DNA of 64,000 bases from Capnocytophaga haemolytica (GTDB lineage: Bacteria; Bacteroidota; Bacteroidia; Flavobacteriales; Flavobacteriaceae): positions 2,594,501 through 2,658,500 of the forward strand of contig NZ_CP014227.1 of NCBI RefSeq assembly GCF_001553545.1, in the 5' to 3' direction. The notes under the pieces are model-generated. The model made no database searches, was not told the origin of the DNA, and saw only the letters and a list, made by a program, of their open reading frames with translations. Shown piece by piece: positions 28,788-38,643 of this stretch (the first letter of the stretch is position 1; each line of letters starts with the position of its first letter). A program made the position numbers and the translations under genes.

Positions 28788-30779
28788 CTAATGATTAAAA
28801 AATTGTTCAGTCCGCCCCGGTGAGAGCAACTCCCAGAGGGAAGCCACCGTCCAACCAGGAGCAAACATATCATTGTAAAATCCCTTGCCATTCTTGCCAT
28901 AGTCCCAATGAGTGTGCTGTATCACCTCAGGATAATACCCCTCCTTGGCAACCCCACACAGATGCGACTCAAAGGGTAACAACTGACGCATAGAGGAAGA
29001 TATAACCTCTACAAAATCAGCAAAACGAGGCTCACCATACTGCTTTGATAGCCAACGGAGCACAGAGGCAAGTTCAAAGACAAACACATCGATATGGTTG
29101 TTTTCCACCGAAACGTTGCCCCAGCCTCGCGTCTTTAAGCCTATATCGCCTATCATTTGGCCACGCGCAAAGGGCACGTCCCAAGTGTAATACCACGAAA
29201 GCGCAAAGTATGCCGACTTGCGAGTGAGCTCCTTATAGTGCTGCTGCTCTTTGCCCTTGCTCACCAAAGCCAAGTAATAAGTAGCCGTCGCCGCATAGAT
29301 CGATGCCTCCTTATCCTCACAATCAGCATCTAAGGTCGAGGAAAAGTAATCCGCCTTTGAGATGATCTCTTTTTCAAGATAAGCAGCACTCTTCTTGGCG
29401 GCATCGAGGTATTTTTTATCCTTAAAATACTTGTATGCCATCACCAAAGGCAAAGTCGCTGAGGGCGTACTGCCCCCGCTGGCATCTACCACACTGAGGT
29501 CATCTTTAAACTTGCGCGGAAAACTGCCATCAGCATTCTGCAAACGCAAAAAAGTATCTAAGATATTGCGCAACTTCCCCTCCCAACGAGGATGCTTGCG
29601 CGCGTGGTCTTTCTCGAATTGCAAGAAATGCAATACCGCATAGATCCCCTCCGACTGGCGACGAATGCTCAGCACAGTAGCCTCGCTATGGTCATCAAAA
29701 TTTACAAACTCACGAAAGAAACCCCTATCGGTAAACCCATTCTGCAAATAACTGTCGAAAACCGCATAGCTATGCTCCGTAAGCTGGCTATTGCCCTGCT
29801 GCATACCATACTCTAAGGCATTGAAAGCATTGAGCAAAGTGCGCCCAATAAAGCCCACCTCTGCACTCCCATTGGAGAGGCAATCGTCCACCCGCATACT
29901 CTCACTCGCGTAGTACTTCAAAGGGTGTTCCCCCACATAGCTCTGCGAGAAATAGCGCGTGATCACCTCTTTTACAAAAGCATCCGTGAAGTCTGTCTGT
30001 ACAGGCATAGGACGATAGGTATCGTAGCTGTATTCCCACATTTGCTTCACTAAGGCAGAGAAATCCGCCGCCTGACCACTTTTCAGTTGCCATACCAAAG
30101 TGCACTGCTCGCCTTTTGACAGATGTTCAAATGCCTCTACCGCAGGGGCTAAGGTAAGTTTGCGAATATAAGTCTTCGGCATCTCCTGATAGGGGAAACC
30201 AAAGGAGAGCACTGCTATACCCTCCTGATTCTCAAAGCCCGTATAGCCCACAGAGGTTTTCCCCGAGAGTACCACCTCGCCTTTGTCAAGAGGAGTAAGC
30301 GCATCGCCTTCAAACTTATCAATACGCATCACTGAGAGGTACCTGCCCGTAGACTCGTTGAAGACAACCGTAAGCGGCGTACTGAGCCTGTCCTCGCGTA
30401 CCGTCCAGCTGTCGGAAGTGTGGAATGAAGGTGCCGTAGCAGGGGAACGCAGATTGCGCCGATACCAGAAGCCCGGCATATAAAACTGACAAGCCGAATG
30501 CTCAAAGGAAGTACTCAGGCGTTGCTTAAAATTAAAGTACACCTCCCCCTCAGCCTTGATCGTTACCGTAAGGGTATTGCCACTCAGCCGCTGAGTAATC
30601 TCCACAGGAATAGCCTCCTTAGCGACCAACCGATCACCACTCTTGTGCAGCGAGTAAGCAATCGCAGCATTGCCAGGGACCTTTAGACTAATAGACGCCG
30701 AAAGCCCCTCTCCTATAGGGCTCTGGGCTGTTGCTAAGCCCATCACCATTGAAAATAACATTAAATAGATACGTTTCAT
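28788..30779 (-). CDS. Secreted protein of unassigned family, probable alpha/alpha-barrel glycosidase
   Basis: 663 residues with a signal peptide ending ATAQS. The N-terminal 250 residues look like beta structure (SISLKVPGNAAIAYSLHKSG, FYMPGFWYRR). The C-terminal 400 residues look like a helical toroid of the glycosidase or lyase type: LYFLQ-like repeats with LRLQNADGSFPRKFKD, GGSTPSATLPLVMAYKYF, ASIYAATATYYLAL and NHIDVFVFELASVL. I cannot assign a GH or PL family. It sits 3 bp after the GH43 stop and 45 bp before galM in one block, so a role in processing arabinose-containing glycans is an inference from context. Confidence 0.7.
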   Translation of the reverse strand: MKRIYLMLFSMVMGLATAQSPIGEGLSASISLKVPGNAAIAYSLHKSGDRLVAKEAIPVEITQRLSGNTLTVTIKAEGEVYFNFKQRLSTSFEHSACQFYMPGFWYRRNLRSPATAPSFHTSDSWTVREDRLSTPLTVVFNESTGRYLSVMRIDKFEGDALTPLDKGEVVLSGKTSVGYTGFENQEGIAVLSFGFPYQEMPKTYIRKLTLAPAVEAFEHLSKGEQCTLVWQLKSGQAADFSALVKQMWEYSYDTYRPMPVQTDFTDAFVKEVITRYFSQSYVGEHPLKYYASESMRVDDCLSNGSAEVGFIGRTLLNAFNALEYGMQQGNSQLTEHSYAVFDSYLQNGFTDRGFFREFVNFDDHSEATVLSIRRQSEGIYAVLHFLQFEKDHARKHPRWEGKLRNILDTFLRLQNADGSFPRKFKDDLSVVDASGGSTPSATLPLVMAYKYFKDKKYLDAAKKSAAYLEKEIISKADYFSSTLDADCEDKEASIYAATATYYLALVSKGKEQQHYKELTRKSAYFALSWYYTWDVPFARGQMIGDIGLKTRGWGNVSVENNHIDVFVFELASVLRWLSKQYGEPRFADFVEVISSSMRQLLPFESHLCGVAKEGYYPEVIQHTHWDYGKNGKGFYNDMFAPGWTVASLWELLSPGRTEQFFNH

Positions 30780-30782
30780 AAT

Positions 30783-31799
30783 TTATTTTTGTTTAAAGAT
30801 AGGTCTTTTAGAGATGAGAGAAGGACTTTGAGTGGCTATCACAGGCCAATCATCCTCCCATTTTACGTTGTCCAAGAGCAGCACCCGTCCTTTGGGATTC
30901 TCGACAAAAACGGCGTGGTAGAGTATCCAATCCTCGCCCGCATCGTCTGTAATGATTTCCGAGTTGTGTCCTGTACCTACAAAACGCGCATTCTTATGGA
31001 TAAGCACCTGGTGATGATTCTCGAGCATCGCCCTCCCCTCTTTGTCGAGATAAGGGCCCAACAGCTGCTCGCTGCGCCCCACTACCGTAGTATAAGTGCT
31101 GCTTAGCCCATTGCAGCAAGTGCCAATAGAGGCAAAGAGATAGTAATACTTCCCCCTTTTGTGCACATAAACCCCCTCGTAGGCAGTCCCTGCAATGGGC
31201 TGCTTTACAGCATCTTTTTTCACAGAAAGCCCATCGTCAGAGAGCTCAATGGCGTAAATACCCCTGAAACTCCCCCAGAATAGATATTTCTTACCCCCCT
31301 CCTCTATATAAAAAGGGTCGATAGAGTTCTGCACCCCTATCTCATCACTGCGAAAGAGCTTCCCAAGGTCAGTAAAGCCTCCTTGGGGACTGTTGGAGGT
31401 CGCTACGCCAATGCCACAAGTGTGCTCTCCACCCCATACCGACATTGCGTAGTAAAGCACATACTTATCTCCGATATAGTTGATGTCAGGCGCCCATACG
31501 CCTCCTTTGGGTTCGAAAGTAGGGCGCGTAGCCTCCGTGAAGGCAGTGCCTACGGGCGCCCAATCCACTAAATTCTTAGAGCGGTATACAGGCACATTGC
31601 GCGTATCCTCAGTGGCATAAAGGTAAAAATAGCCATCGCTTGCCTTGATGACCGTAGGGTCAGGCAAACTCTGATTGATCACAGGGTTCTTATACGTATT
31701 AGGGTCGCCTTTGTGTGGCGGGTCGCCCTCTTTAGAACCACAAGCCGTAGCCGCTATGAAAAGCATCACTACTGTTTGAATTACAATTGTTATTTTCAT
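30783..31799 (-). CDS. Glycoside hydrolase family 43 lipoprotein (arabinanase/arabinofuranosidase type)
   Basis: 338 residues, lipobox IAATAC (Cys20). Five-bladed propeller enzyme. The three acidic catalytic residues of the family are visible: Asp in NQSLPDPTVIKASDG, Asp in NSIDPFYIE and Glu in AYEGVYVHK. The GGVWAPDI and TGHNSEII segments support GH43. First gene of the block GH43-unknown-galM; a candidate HTCS operator lies 107-126 bp upstream. Confidence 0.92.
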   Translation of the reverse strand: MKITIVIQTVVMLFIAATACGSKEGDPPHKGDPNTYKNPVINQSLPDPTVIKASDGYFYLYATEDTRNVPVYRSKNLVDWAPVGTAFTEATRPTFEPKGGVWAPDINYIGDKYVLYYAMSVWGGEHTCGIGVATSNSPQGGFTDLGKLFRSDEIGVQNSIDPFYIEEGGKKYLFWGSFRGIYAIELSDDGLSVKKDAVKQPIAGTAYEGVYVHKRGKYYYLFASIGTCCNGLSSTYTTVVGRSEQLLGPYLDKEGRAMLENHHQVLIHKNARFVGTGHNSEIITDDAGEDWILYHAVFVENPKGRVLLLDNVKWEDDWPVIATQSPSLISKRPIFKQK

Positions 31800-31872
31800 C
31801 TCTTACGTTTTTATGGTTAAACTTATATTATTTTAACAAAACATTAACAACTATGTGGGTCATTTCCCACTG

Positions 31873-31925
31873 CAATACACAACGAATAAAAAGCGAAGAC
31901 GCACTGAATACACTTTTCCGTATTC
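31873..31925. promoter_or_regulatory. Candidate HTCS operator upstream of the GH43 block
   Basis: GAATAC (31906-31911), 8 bases, GTATTC (31920-31925), with the arms extending to CACTGAATAC and GTATTCGGTG (9 of 10 bases symmetrical). Degenerate half sites CAATAC at 31873 and GAATAA at 31884 lie 33 and 22 bp to the left. The same arrangement occurs before susC at 41860-41912. Confidence 0.55.
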
Positions 31926-31983
31926 GGTGCCAATCCACTTGAGGGTTAGACGAGTTTCGCTATCTACTTGTTTTGTAACTTTA

Positions 31984-34900
31984 TTATTCGTTTTCGAGAA
32001 ATGCTTTGGGTAGTACGCCAAATTGCTGCTGAAAGCACTTGGCAAAATAGGAGGGTGAATTGAAGCCTACGCGATAGCATATCTCGTTGATCTTGTATTT
32101 CTTTTCACTAAGGAGTAGCGCTGCTTTTTTCAGGCGTTCGATGCGTATGTATTCATTGGGGGTAAGCCCAAGTACTCCTTTTATTTTGCGGTAAAAACTA
32201 GCGCGACTCATATAGAACTGCCCTGCAATTTCCTCAACATTAAAGTCGGGGTCGGAGAGGTGTTCTTGGATGAGGGTATCGAGTTTTTGGATAAATTGCT
32301 TGTCGGATTGGGTGGTAGCTATGCTCATCACGCCGATCTGGGGGTTCTTGATAAAGGCTTCTTGGAGGTGTTTTCGGTTTTGTAGCAGTGCTTTGATACG
32401 GGCGTTGAGCACCTCAGTGGAAAAGGGCTTTTCGATGTAAGCATCCGCTCCGACTTCGTATCCTTTGATTTTGGATTGGTTATTGACCTTGGCAGTAAGC
32501 AGGATAATGGGGATATGACTGGTCTCGAGGTTTGATTTGATATGCTCGGTAAGGGCAAAACCGTCCATCTCGGGCATCATCACGTCGCTGATGATAAGGT
32601 CAATAGCACTCGTGGCGAGCCGCTGCAATGCCTCTTTGCCATTGGTAGCGCCGAGGGTTGTATATTGCTTGGAGAGGTAAGAAGAGAGGAAGTTCTTCAT
32701 TTGCAAGTCGTCTTCAACGATGAGCAAAGTAGGGCGCTCAGATGATTTTTTCTTTCTCGGTTTTTCGCTCAGCGGCGGCTCGGCGACTTCCTCTGTGAGG
32801 TTGCCCACAGGGAGGGTGAGGGTAAAGAGGTTCGTCTGGGCAGCATTGCTGTAGGTGATGCGCCCCTTCATCAGTTCGGCAAGCGACTTGGCAAGGGCTA
32901 AGCCTATGCCCGTACCGCTGACAATCTTCTCGGGGTTTTGGTTATCGATTTGTACGAAGGTCTTGAAGATTTCCTTGACGTATTTATTGAGGATCAGTGC
33001 GCCATCGTTTTCGAGGGAGAATTGGAAGGTATTCTGGGTGTCATCGGTGTAGGAAAGGCTTACTTTGGCATAGGTTTTTCCGTATTTTAGGGCGTTGGAC
33101 AGCAGATTGCTGATAATTTTGGTGAAAGCCTCTTTATCTACTTGGGCAAAGAGTTCTTTCTCGGGCAATGAGAGGTGTAGCTGCATCTGCTGTTGCTCGG
33201 CGAAGGAGGTAAAGCGAGCGGCAGTTTCGCGCACTAAGGAGGTGATGTTGTGTACTTTGAGGTCGAGTACGTAGAGGTTGGCTTCGGTTTTGCGGAAGTC
33301 TAAAAGTTGATTGGTGAGGTAGAGAAGGCGGTCGGTATTTTTGTCCATAATAATGAGGTTATCCACCACTTCATCAGGGAGATTTTTTTCTTTTAGGACG
33401 TTCTCTAAGGGGGCTTTGATCAGCGATAGGGGGGTACGTATCTCGTGGGCTATATTGGTAAAGAAGTCGATCTTTGAGGCGTAAAGCTCTTTTTCCTTAT
33501 CCTTTTCAAAGCGTTTCATTTTCTGTTTTTGGCGTTTTACCCCCTGTCGATGCATATAATAGACCACTGCGGCAAGCAGTGCTATGGCACAGAGTACGTA
33601 GGAGAGGTATGCCCACCAAGTGCGGTAGAAGGGACGCTCGATCCGTATCGTCAAGGACTTTATAACCTCGTGCTCAGCGCTGTCTTCGCCAGCGAAGGCG
33701 ATTAGCAGGCGATAAGTGCCATAAGGCAGATGGGTGTATTGTATGGTATTGTGCTGAGGGGTATGCCATTGGGTGTCGTAGCCTTCGAGACGGTAGATGA
33801 TGTTTTTGACGTTGATGCCAGTGTAGTCCAAGAGGGCGTATTGTAGTTCAATAGCATTTTTGTCGTAAGGCAGTGTTACGGCTTGGGTATACTGAATGCT
33901 CTGTTGCAGGGGCGAGTGGGCATTGGAGGGGCTTACGGGGTAGTTATTGACTAAGAAGTCGGTAAAGGCAAGCGAGGGGTTATGGTTGATCTCTTCGAAG
34001 GTAGCGGGGTGAAAGCGCACAAAGCCATCGACAGAACCGAAGTAGAGCGTGCCATCGTCTTCTTTGTAACTCGATTTGTAGTTGAATTGGTTTGTTTTCA
34101 GTCCGTTGTGTATGGTGTAGTTCTTAAAGGTTTGTGCAGCGGGATTGAAGCGTATGATGCCTCCGTTGGTCGAGAGCCATAGGTAGCCCTCGTTGTCTTC
34201 TTGTATTTGATATACGACGTCGTTAGCCAGCCCATTGAGGGTATTGAAGGGGGTAAAGGAAGCGTTTTGTGGATTGAAACGTGCAAAGCCTGCGCCTTCG
34301 GTAGTGATCCAGATTTGCTTTTTAGAGTCCTCAAAAAGGCTGGTGGTCTTGTCATAAGGGAGACTACGGGGGTCTTTGGGGTTATGGAGGAAATGCTGCC
34401 AATGGTCTGTGGCGGGGTTGTATACAAAAAGACCTTTGTGGAAGGTTGCCACATAGATATTGCCATCGGAGAGCTGTTTGATGTCTTGTACGGCAATGCC
34501 ATCGAATTGCTTTACGGTTGTGAATTGCTCGGTGAGGGTGTTGAAGGTGTTTATCCCTGATAGGGTGCCGATCCAGAGGGTGTTGTGTTTGTCCTTACAG
34601 AGGGCAAACACACTGTTCTGCACGATGGTAGGGGGGCTATCGAATTGGGTGTAAGTGGTGAGTTTTCCGGTGTGGAGGTCATAGCGATTGAGTCCTTTTG
34701 AGAAGGTGCTGATCCAGAGGTAGCGGTCGCTGTCGTTATAGAGGGCGTGGATATTGGTGTAGAGGTTTTTAAGGGCTGTGGGTATGGGGAGGAAAGCGCG
34801 GGTAGCGGGGTCGAAGAGGTTGAGCCCTTTGTCTTCTGTACCAATCCAGAGGTGATTGTCAGAGGCTTTGCAGAACTCGCGTACGCGATTGCCACTGATA

Positions 34901-35997
34901 CTGTTGGAATTGTTAAGCGCATAGAAGAGTTCAAAGCCTGCGTTTAGATTGGGATAGTAGTTTACGCCGCCGAAGTACGTACCGATCCATATACCGTTAT
35001 GGCGGTCTTTATAGAGGGAATAGATGGCGTTGTCGGAGAGGGAATGGGCGATAGCGTGATCGTGTTGGAGGTTTGTGTATTGCCCAGAGGCAGTGTCGTA
35101 AATATAGATACCCGATTCGGTGCCGATCCAGAGGGTTTTATCTCCTAAGGGGAGCAGTGCTCGTGCGAAGAGGGTGTTGCCTTGGTTGTCTTTTCCTAAG
35201 AGTGTCTTGTAAGTGCCGCTGAGCGTATTGATACTTATGACTCCTTTTTGTGAGGTTGCCAAAATAAGTTCGTTGAAGGGGGTAATCACAGCGGCTGATA
35301 CTTCGCCTAATTGGTATAGCAATTGAGGGGCAGAGGGTAAAGAGAATTTAGATATGCTTTTTGTTTTCTTGTTGATGCGCAGGAAGGGTTGCGCATAAGG
35401 CAATACCCACATATCGCCGTTTTTGCCCGCACAGAGGGTAAGGAGGTTGAGGCTACCTTTTTTGTTCTGGCTAATGGGGTAAAAGAGGAGCTTTTCGGTG
35501 CGCAGGGTGTAGTGAAATACGCCTTTTTCTTCTACGGCAATCCAGATATCGCCATCATTGTCAGCGACCATATCGCTTACCCTGCCTGCGATAGATTTGC
35601 GGTCATCGGTTTGTTTAGCGAAGCGTGTAAAGGTTTCTTTTTTAGGGTTATAGATATAGACGCCTTGATCGGTAGCCACCCAGAGGTTGTCGTCAGGGGT
35701 TTGTAGGATACGTCTGAAAACATTGTCGCTGAGGTCGCTTTCGAGAGGGAAGCGAAAGGTTTTGAAGGTATTGCCATCAAAGCGATTGAGTCCGTCCTTA
35801 GTACCGAACCACATAAAGCCTTGCCGGTCTTGAAAGATAGCGTATACGGTGTTTTGAGAGAGCCCACTGTTGATGGTATAGTGTTTGAAACAGTATTCTT
35901 TGGAGAAGGCATAAAGGGACATCCCGCTGAGTAAGGAGAAGAGCAGGAAGAGGCAGCTTATGGCTTTTGTGATATTATTGGTTAATTGTTGTTGCAT
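31984..35997 (-). CDS. Hybrid two-component system regulator (HTCS)
   Basis: 1337 residues combining sensor and transcription factor in one inner-membrane protein. Signal segment (1-30), periplasmic beta-propeller repeats (LWIGTESGIYIY, GIWIGTYFGGVNYY, IWITTEGAGFARFN; about 35-690), a Y_Y_Y-type domain (about 700-775), one membrane helix (WAYLSYVLCAIALLAAVVYY), histidine kinase with NIAHEIRTPLSLIKAP (phospho-His), ATPase with GTGIGLALAKSLAEL, receiver with LIVEDD and LIISDVMMPEMDG (phospho-Asp), and a C-terminal AraC-type HTH (FYMSRASFYRKIKGVLGLTP and GFNSPSYFAKCFQQQFG). It lies within the arabinan locus, so it probably senses an arabinan-derived oligosaccharide and activates both blocks. Confidence 0.97.
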   Translation of the reverse strand: MQQQLTNNITKAISCLFLLFSLLSGMSLYAFSKEYCFKHYTINSGLSQNTVYAIFQDRQGFMWFGTKDGLNRFDGNTFKTFRFPLESDLSDNVFRRILQTPDDNLWVATDQGVYIYNPKKETFTRFAKQTDDRKSIAGRVSDMVADNDGDIWIAVEEKGVFHYTLRTEKLLFYPISQNKKGSLNLLTLCAGKNGDMWVLPYAQPFLRINKKTKSISKFSLPSAPQLLYQLGEVSAAVITPFNELILATSQKGVISINTLSGTYKTLLGKDNQGNTLFARALLPLGDKTLWIGTESGIYIYDTASGQYTNLQHDHAIAHSLSDNAIYSLYKDRHNGIWIGTYFGGVNYYPNLNAGFELFYALNNSNSISGNRVREFCKASDNHLWIGTEDKGLNLFDPATRAFLPIPTALKNLYTNIHALYNDSDRYLWISTFSKGLNRYDLHTGKLTTYTQFDSPPTIVQNSVFALCKDKHNTLWIGTLSGINTFNTLTEQFTTVKQFDGIAVQDIKQLSDGNIYVATFHKGLFVYNPATDHWQHFLHNPKDPRSLPYDKTTSLFEDSKKQIWITTEGAGFARFNPQNASFTPFNTLNGLANDVVYQIQEDNEGYLWLSTNGGIIRFNPAAQTFKNYTIHNGLKTNQFNYKSSYKEDDGTLYFGSVDGFVRFHPATFEEINHNPSLAFTDFLVNNYPVSPSNAHSPLQQSIQYTQAVTLPYDKNAIELQYALLDYTGINVKNIIYRLEGYDTQWHTPQHNTIQYTHLPYGTYRLLIAFAGEDSAEHEVIKSLTIRIERPFYRTWWAYLSYVLCAIALLAAVVYYMHRQGVKRQKQKMKRFEKDKEKELYASKIDFFTNIAHEIRTPLSLIKAPLENVLKEKNLPDEVVDNLIIMDKNTDRLLYLTNQLLDFRKTEANLYVLDLKVHNITSLVRETAARFTSFAEQQQMQLHLSLPEKELFAQVDKEAFTKIISNLLSNALKYGKTYAKVSLSYTDDTQNTFQFSLENDGALILNKYVKEIFKTFVQIDNQNPEKIVSGTGIGLALAKSLAELMKGRITYSNAAQTNLFTLTLPVGNLTEEVAEPPLSEKPRKKKSSERPTLLIVEDDLQMKNFLSSYLSKQYTTLGATNGKEALQRLATSAIDLIISDVMMPEMDGFALTEHIKSNLETSHIPIILLTAKVNNQSKIKGYEVGADAYIEKPFSTEVLNARIKALLQNRKHLQEAFIKNPQIGVMSIATTQSDKQFIQKLDTLIQEHLSDPDFNVEEIAGQFYMSRASFYRKIKGVLGLTPNEYIRIERLKKAALLLSEKKYKINEICYRVGFNSPSYFAKCFQQQFGVLPKAFLENE

Positions 35998-36035
35998 AAA
36001 AGTTCTTTGGGGTAATGGCTTTCACAAGGAAATAA

Positions 36036-36061
36036 CCCCTGCCCCTTGAGAGAAGCAGGGG
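36036..36061 (-). terminator. Terminator after the susCD-GH43 block
   Basis: Perfect 7-bp GC-rich inverted repeat (36036-36042 with 36055-36061) just beyond the GH43 stop at 36073 and before the HTCS start; TTATTTCC follows on the minus strand. Confidence 0.65.
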
Positions 36062-36072
36062 ATAAGTGTATA

Positions 36073-37047
36073 TTAATGGGTTATTAATGTGGGTGTCTGG
36101 TAATTAGGGTCGATAACGAGCCTATCGACACCATTGCGTGTTTCGAAGTGAGCAGAGGTGATATACATCTTTCGTGGATGGATTTCATTTTCGCTACTAT
36201 GGGCGTGAAATACGATTTTGAGGTTTCCATCCTTGTCCTTGAAGGTAGCGCTATGTCCTACGCCTACTAAGCCTTTTGGTTTTTGCAAGAGAGGATTGTC
36301 AGGGTATTTTGTCCACTCGCCCATCGGGTTGGAGGCAGTAGCACAACCGATACCATAGAAGGGGCTTTCGTAGCTATTGGCTGAATAGGTGAGGTAGTAA
36401 AGACCTTTATGCTTTATCACAAAGGCACCTTCATTGACGCGAGGCCATACCTTCTCCCACTGTTGCGAAAGGTGAATGCAAGGATGGAGCGTTTCGCTCT
36501 TGAGGGTAGTAAGGTCAGGCTCGAGCTGTGCTACCCAGATATTCAGTCCATCATTAAAGCGGCTAAAGAACATATAAGGCGTACCGTCATCATCGATAAA
36601 GAGCGTGTTGTCAATGGCTTTTTCACCTTCGAGCATAGGTTTCTTTACGGTTTGGGTAAAGGGACCCAGCGGCGAGTCGGCAGTGGCAACAGCAATATGC
36701 TCCTCAGCTGAGTAATACATATAGAACTTACTGTTCACATAATACACCTCAGGTGCCCAAAAGGAGTGGTTGCCATAGACATCGTCTTTATAGAGTGCTA
36801 ACTTATGCTTGCTGTTGGCGGTGCGTTTCCAAGTTTTCAAGTCTTTGGAAGTCAATACTTCTATGCCGTCTTCGGCGGCAGTACCATAAGCGTAATAAGT
36901 ATCATTGTAGAGCATAATGAAAGGGTCTGCCAAAGGTACTAACACTTGAGAGGCTGGGGGTTTTATCTCTTCTGTGGAACTCTTTGTATTGGAGCAAGCT
37001 GCCATAAGCACAGCGGTTATTGCACAGATAAAGTTAAACTGTCTCAT
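36073..37047 (-). CDS. Glycoside hydrolase family 43 lipoprotein, second copy in the locus
   Basis: 324 residues, lipobox VLMAAC. Catalytic acids of GH43: Asp in VPLADPFIMLYND, Asp in AIDNTLFIDD, Glu in RVNEGAFVIK. HSFWAPEVYYV and VGHSATFKDKDG are family segments. Only distantly related to the GH43 at 30783-31799, suggesting a different linkage or chain length. One base after susD, so cotranscribed with susC and susD. Confidence 0.9.
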   Translation of the reverse strand: MRQFNFICAITAVLMAACSNTKSSTEEIKPPASQVLVPLADPFIMLYNDTYYAYGTAAEDGIEVLTSKDLKTWKRTANSKHKLALYKDDVYGNHSFWAPEVYYVNSKFYMYYSAEEHIAVATADSPLGPFTQTVKKPMLEGEKAIDNTLFIDDDGTPYMFFSRFNDGLNIWVAQLEPDLTTLKSETLHPCIHLSQQWEKVWPRVNEGAFVIKHKGLYYLTYSANSYESPFYGIGCATASNPMGEWTKYPDNPLLQKPKGLVGVGHSATFKDKDGNLKIVFHAHSSENEIHPRKMYITSAHFETRNGVDRLVIDPNYQTPTLITH

Positions 37048-37048
37048 A

Positions 37049-38635
37049 TTAGTAATTAGGATTTTGGGTTAATTTAGTGTTATTGTTTACCTCATCAGAA
37101 GGAATGGGTAGGCAAGCGTGCTTTCCAACGATAAAGTTGTTGAAGTCAGCATCTCTTGTTTTAAGTTCATCGATACCCGCTTGCGAATCTAAAAGTCCCC
37201 AACGCTTGAGGTCAGCCCACCGATGTCCTTCGGTACAGAGTTCCAATGTACGCTCGATTTGTATCCGTTTCAGGAAGGCATCTTTTGACTGTGTGGCAGC
37301 CAAGTGGTTCACTGCCAGCTGAGGCATATTTACCCTTGCCCTTACTCTGTCGACCAAGGCAACTGCTTTGGGCAAATCATTTGTTGTATTGGCAATACAC
37401 TCTGCATACATCAGCAATACATCTGCAAAGCGGATGAGGCGTATATTGGTAGGGTTGTAGTAATCATCATTATCGCGGAAGTGTTCAGAGCTATATTTTC
37501 GGTAAAAGACACGACCTTTCCAATTCTGAGCATTCCAAATACCTGCATCAGCACCATCTAAACGGTAGCGGTAGATACGGTTATTATCGGCGAAATCAGT
37601 GTTCATCCCTTCGTAAAAAGCGGTGTACTTTAAGCGAATATCGTATTTGCCGCTAAGGTCTTTTTCCTTTTTAAATTCAGTAACTACCCAAGGGCGTATT
37701 TCACCATCTGTCCACCCTACACCCGGAGGAGCGAAGAACTGCCCTCTGTTGAGCCCGAGATTAGGGTCTACATCGAAGTCGCCGTCACCGGCAGGAGCCT
37801 TATGAACATCGGAGTACTGTATCTCAAAGACGGACTCCCTATTGTTTTCAGTAGTGGACAGGAAATTGTCCTGATAGTTAGCCACCAAGTCATAATATTG
37901 TTTTCCACCGCCTTCTACAAGCCAATAGAGGTCATCTTTAGCCTTTTCCCATTGGTGTTCTTGCATAAAGCATTTAGCCCGAAGCGCATAAGCAGCTCCT
38001 TTGGTAGCGCGTCCTTTCTCGGTAGCGCTCCATTGCTCAGGCAATAGCTCTACTGCTTTGGTCAGATCGGCAATAGCCTGCTCAAAAACCTTGTGCTGAT
38101 TTACCCCTTGTGGCGTATCACCAGGCTCAGAAGGCACTAATACCATAGGGATACTATTGTTCTCACTGCCCCATAGAATAGCAAGATCGTAATAGTACAA
38201 GCCCCTGAGAAAGTAGGCTTGCCCTAAGAGTTTATTCTTAACTCCCTCATCCATCTTAATAGCAGGGATAGAAGCTAAGGCTTGGTTAGCACGGAAAATC
38301 GCTTCGTAACAATCGCGGTAAGTCCAAGAGTTACCTTCCCAGAAGTTGTAGTTCAAATACTGGAAGCGTGTCCATTCCTTAAGTTCAGCCCAAGGACTTT
38401 GACTAAATCCCTCATCAGAGGCTAAGTCAAACCTGAACCACATCCAGCGGCTATAGGTGCCAATCTTGTAGAACATATTGTAGACAGCGTTTACCCCGTT
38501 TTCCGCATCGCGTTGCGTTTTCCAGAATGTCTTTTTAGTAAGCGTATTAGGATTGTCTACATCGACTTCACAGCCGTTAAAAAGTGTAGCTGTGAGCATT
38601 ATCAATACCGGTAAGAATAGTTTCTTTTTCATCAC
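37049..38635 (-). CDS. SusD-like outer-membrane glycan-binding lipoprotein
   Basis: 528 residues, lipobox LFNGC. RagB/SusD fold: TPR-type helices with ENGVNAVYNMFYKIG, GQAYFLRGLYYYDLAILWG (the usual RALYYF region) and C-terminal RFADVLLMYAECIANT, ERTLELCTEGHRWADLKRWG. Forms a lid on the SusC transporter and holds the glycan at the cell surface. Eight bp after susC. Confidence 0.97.
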   Translation of the reverse strand: MMKKKLFLPVLIMLTATLFNGCEVDVDNPNTLTKKTFWKTQRDAENGVNAVYNMFYKIGTYSRWMWFRFDLASDEGFSQSPWAELKEWTRFQYLNYNFWEGNSWTYRDCYEAIFRANQALASIPAIKMDEGVKNKLLGQAYFLRGLYYYDLAILWGSENNSIPMVLVPSEPGDTPQGVNQHKVFEQAIADLTKAVELLPEQWSATEKGRATKGAAYALRAKCFMQEHQWEKAKDDLYWLVEGGGKQYYDLVANYQDNFLSTTENNRESVFEIQYSDVHKAPAGDGDFDVDPNLGLNRGQFFAPPGVGWTDGEIRPWVVTEFKKEKDLSGKYDIRLKYTAFYEGMNTDFADNNRIYRYRLDGADAGIWNAQNWKGRVFYRKYSSEHFRDNDDYYNPTNIRLIRFADVLLMYAECIANTTNDLPKAVALVDRVRARVNMPQLAVNHLAATQSKDAFLKRIQIERTLELCTEGHRWADLKRWGLLDSQAGIDELKTRDADFNNFIVGKHACLPIPSDEVNNNTKLTQNPNY

Positions 38636-38643
38636 TTTTACAT

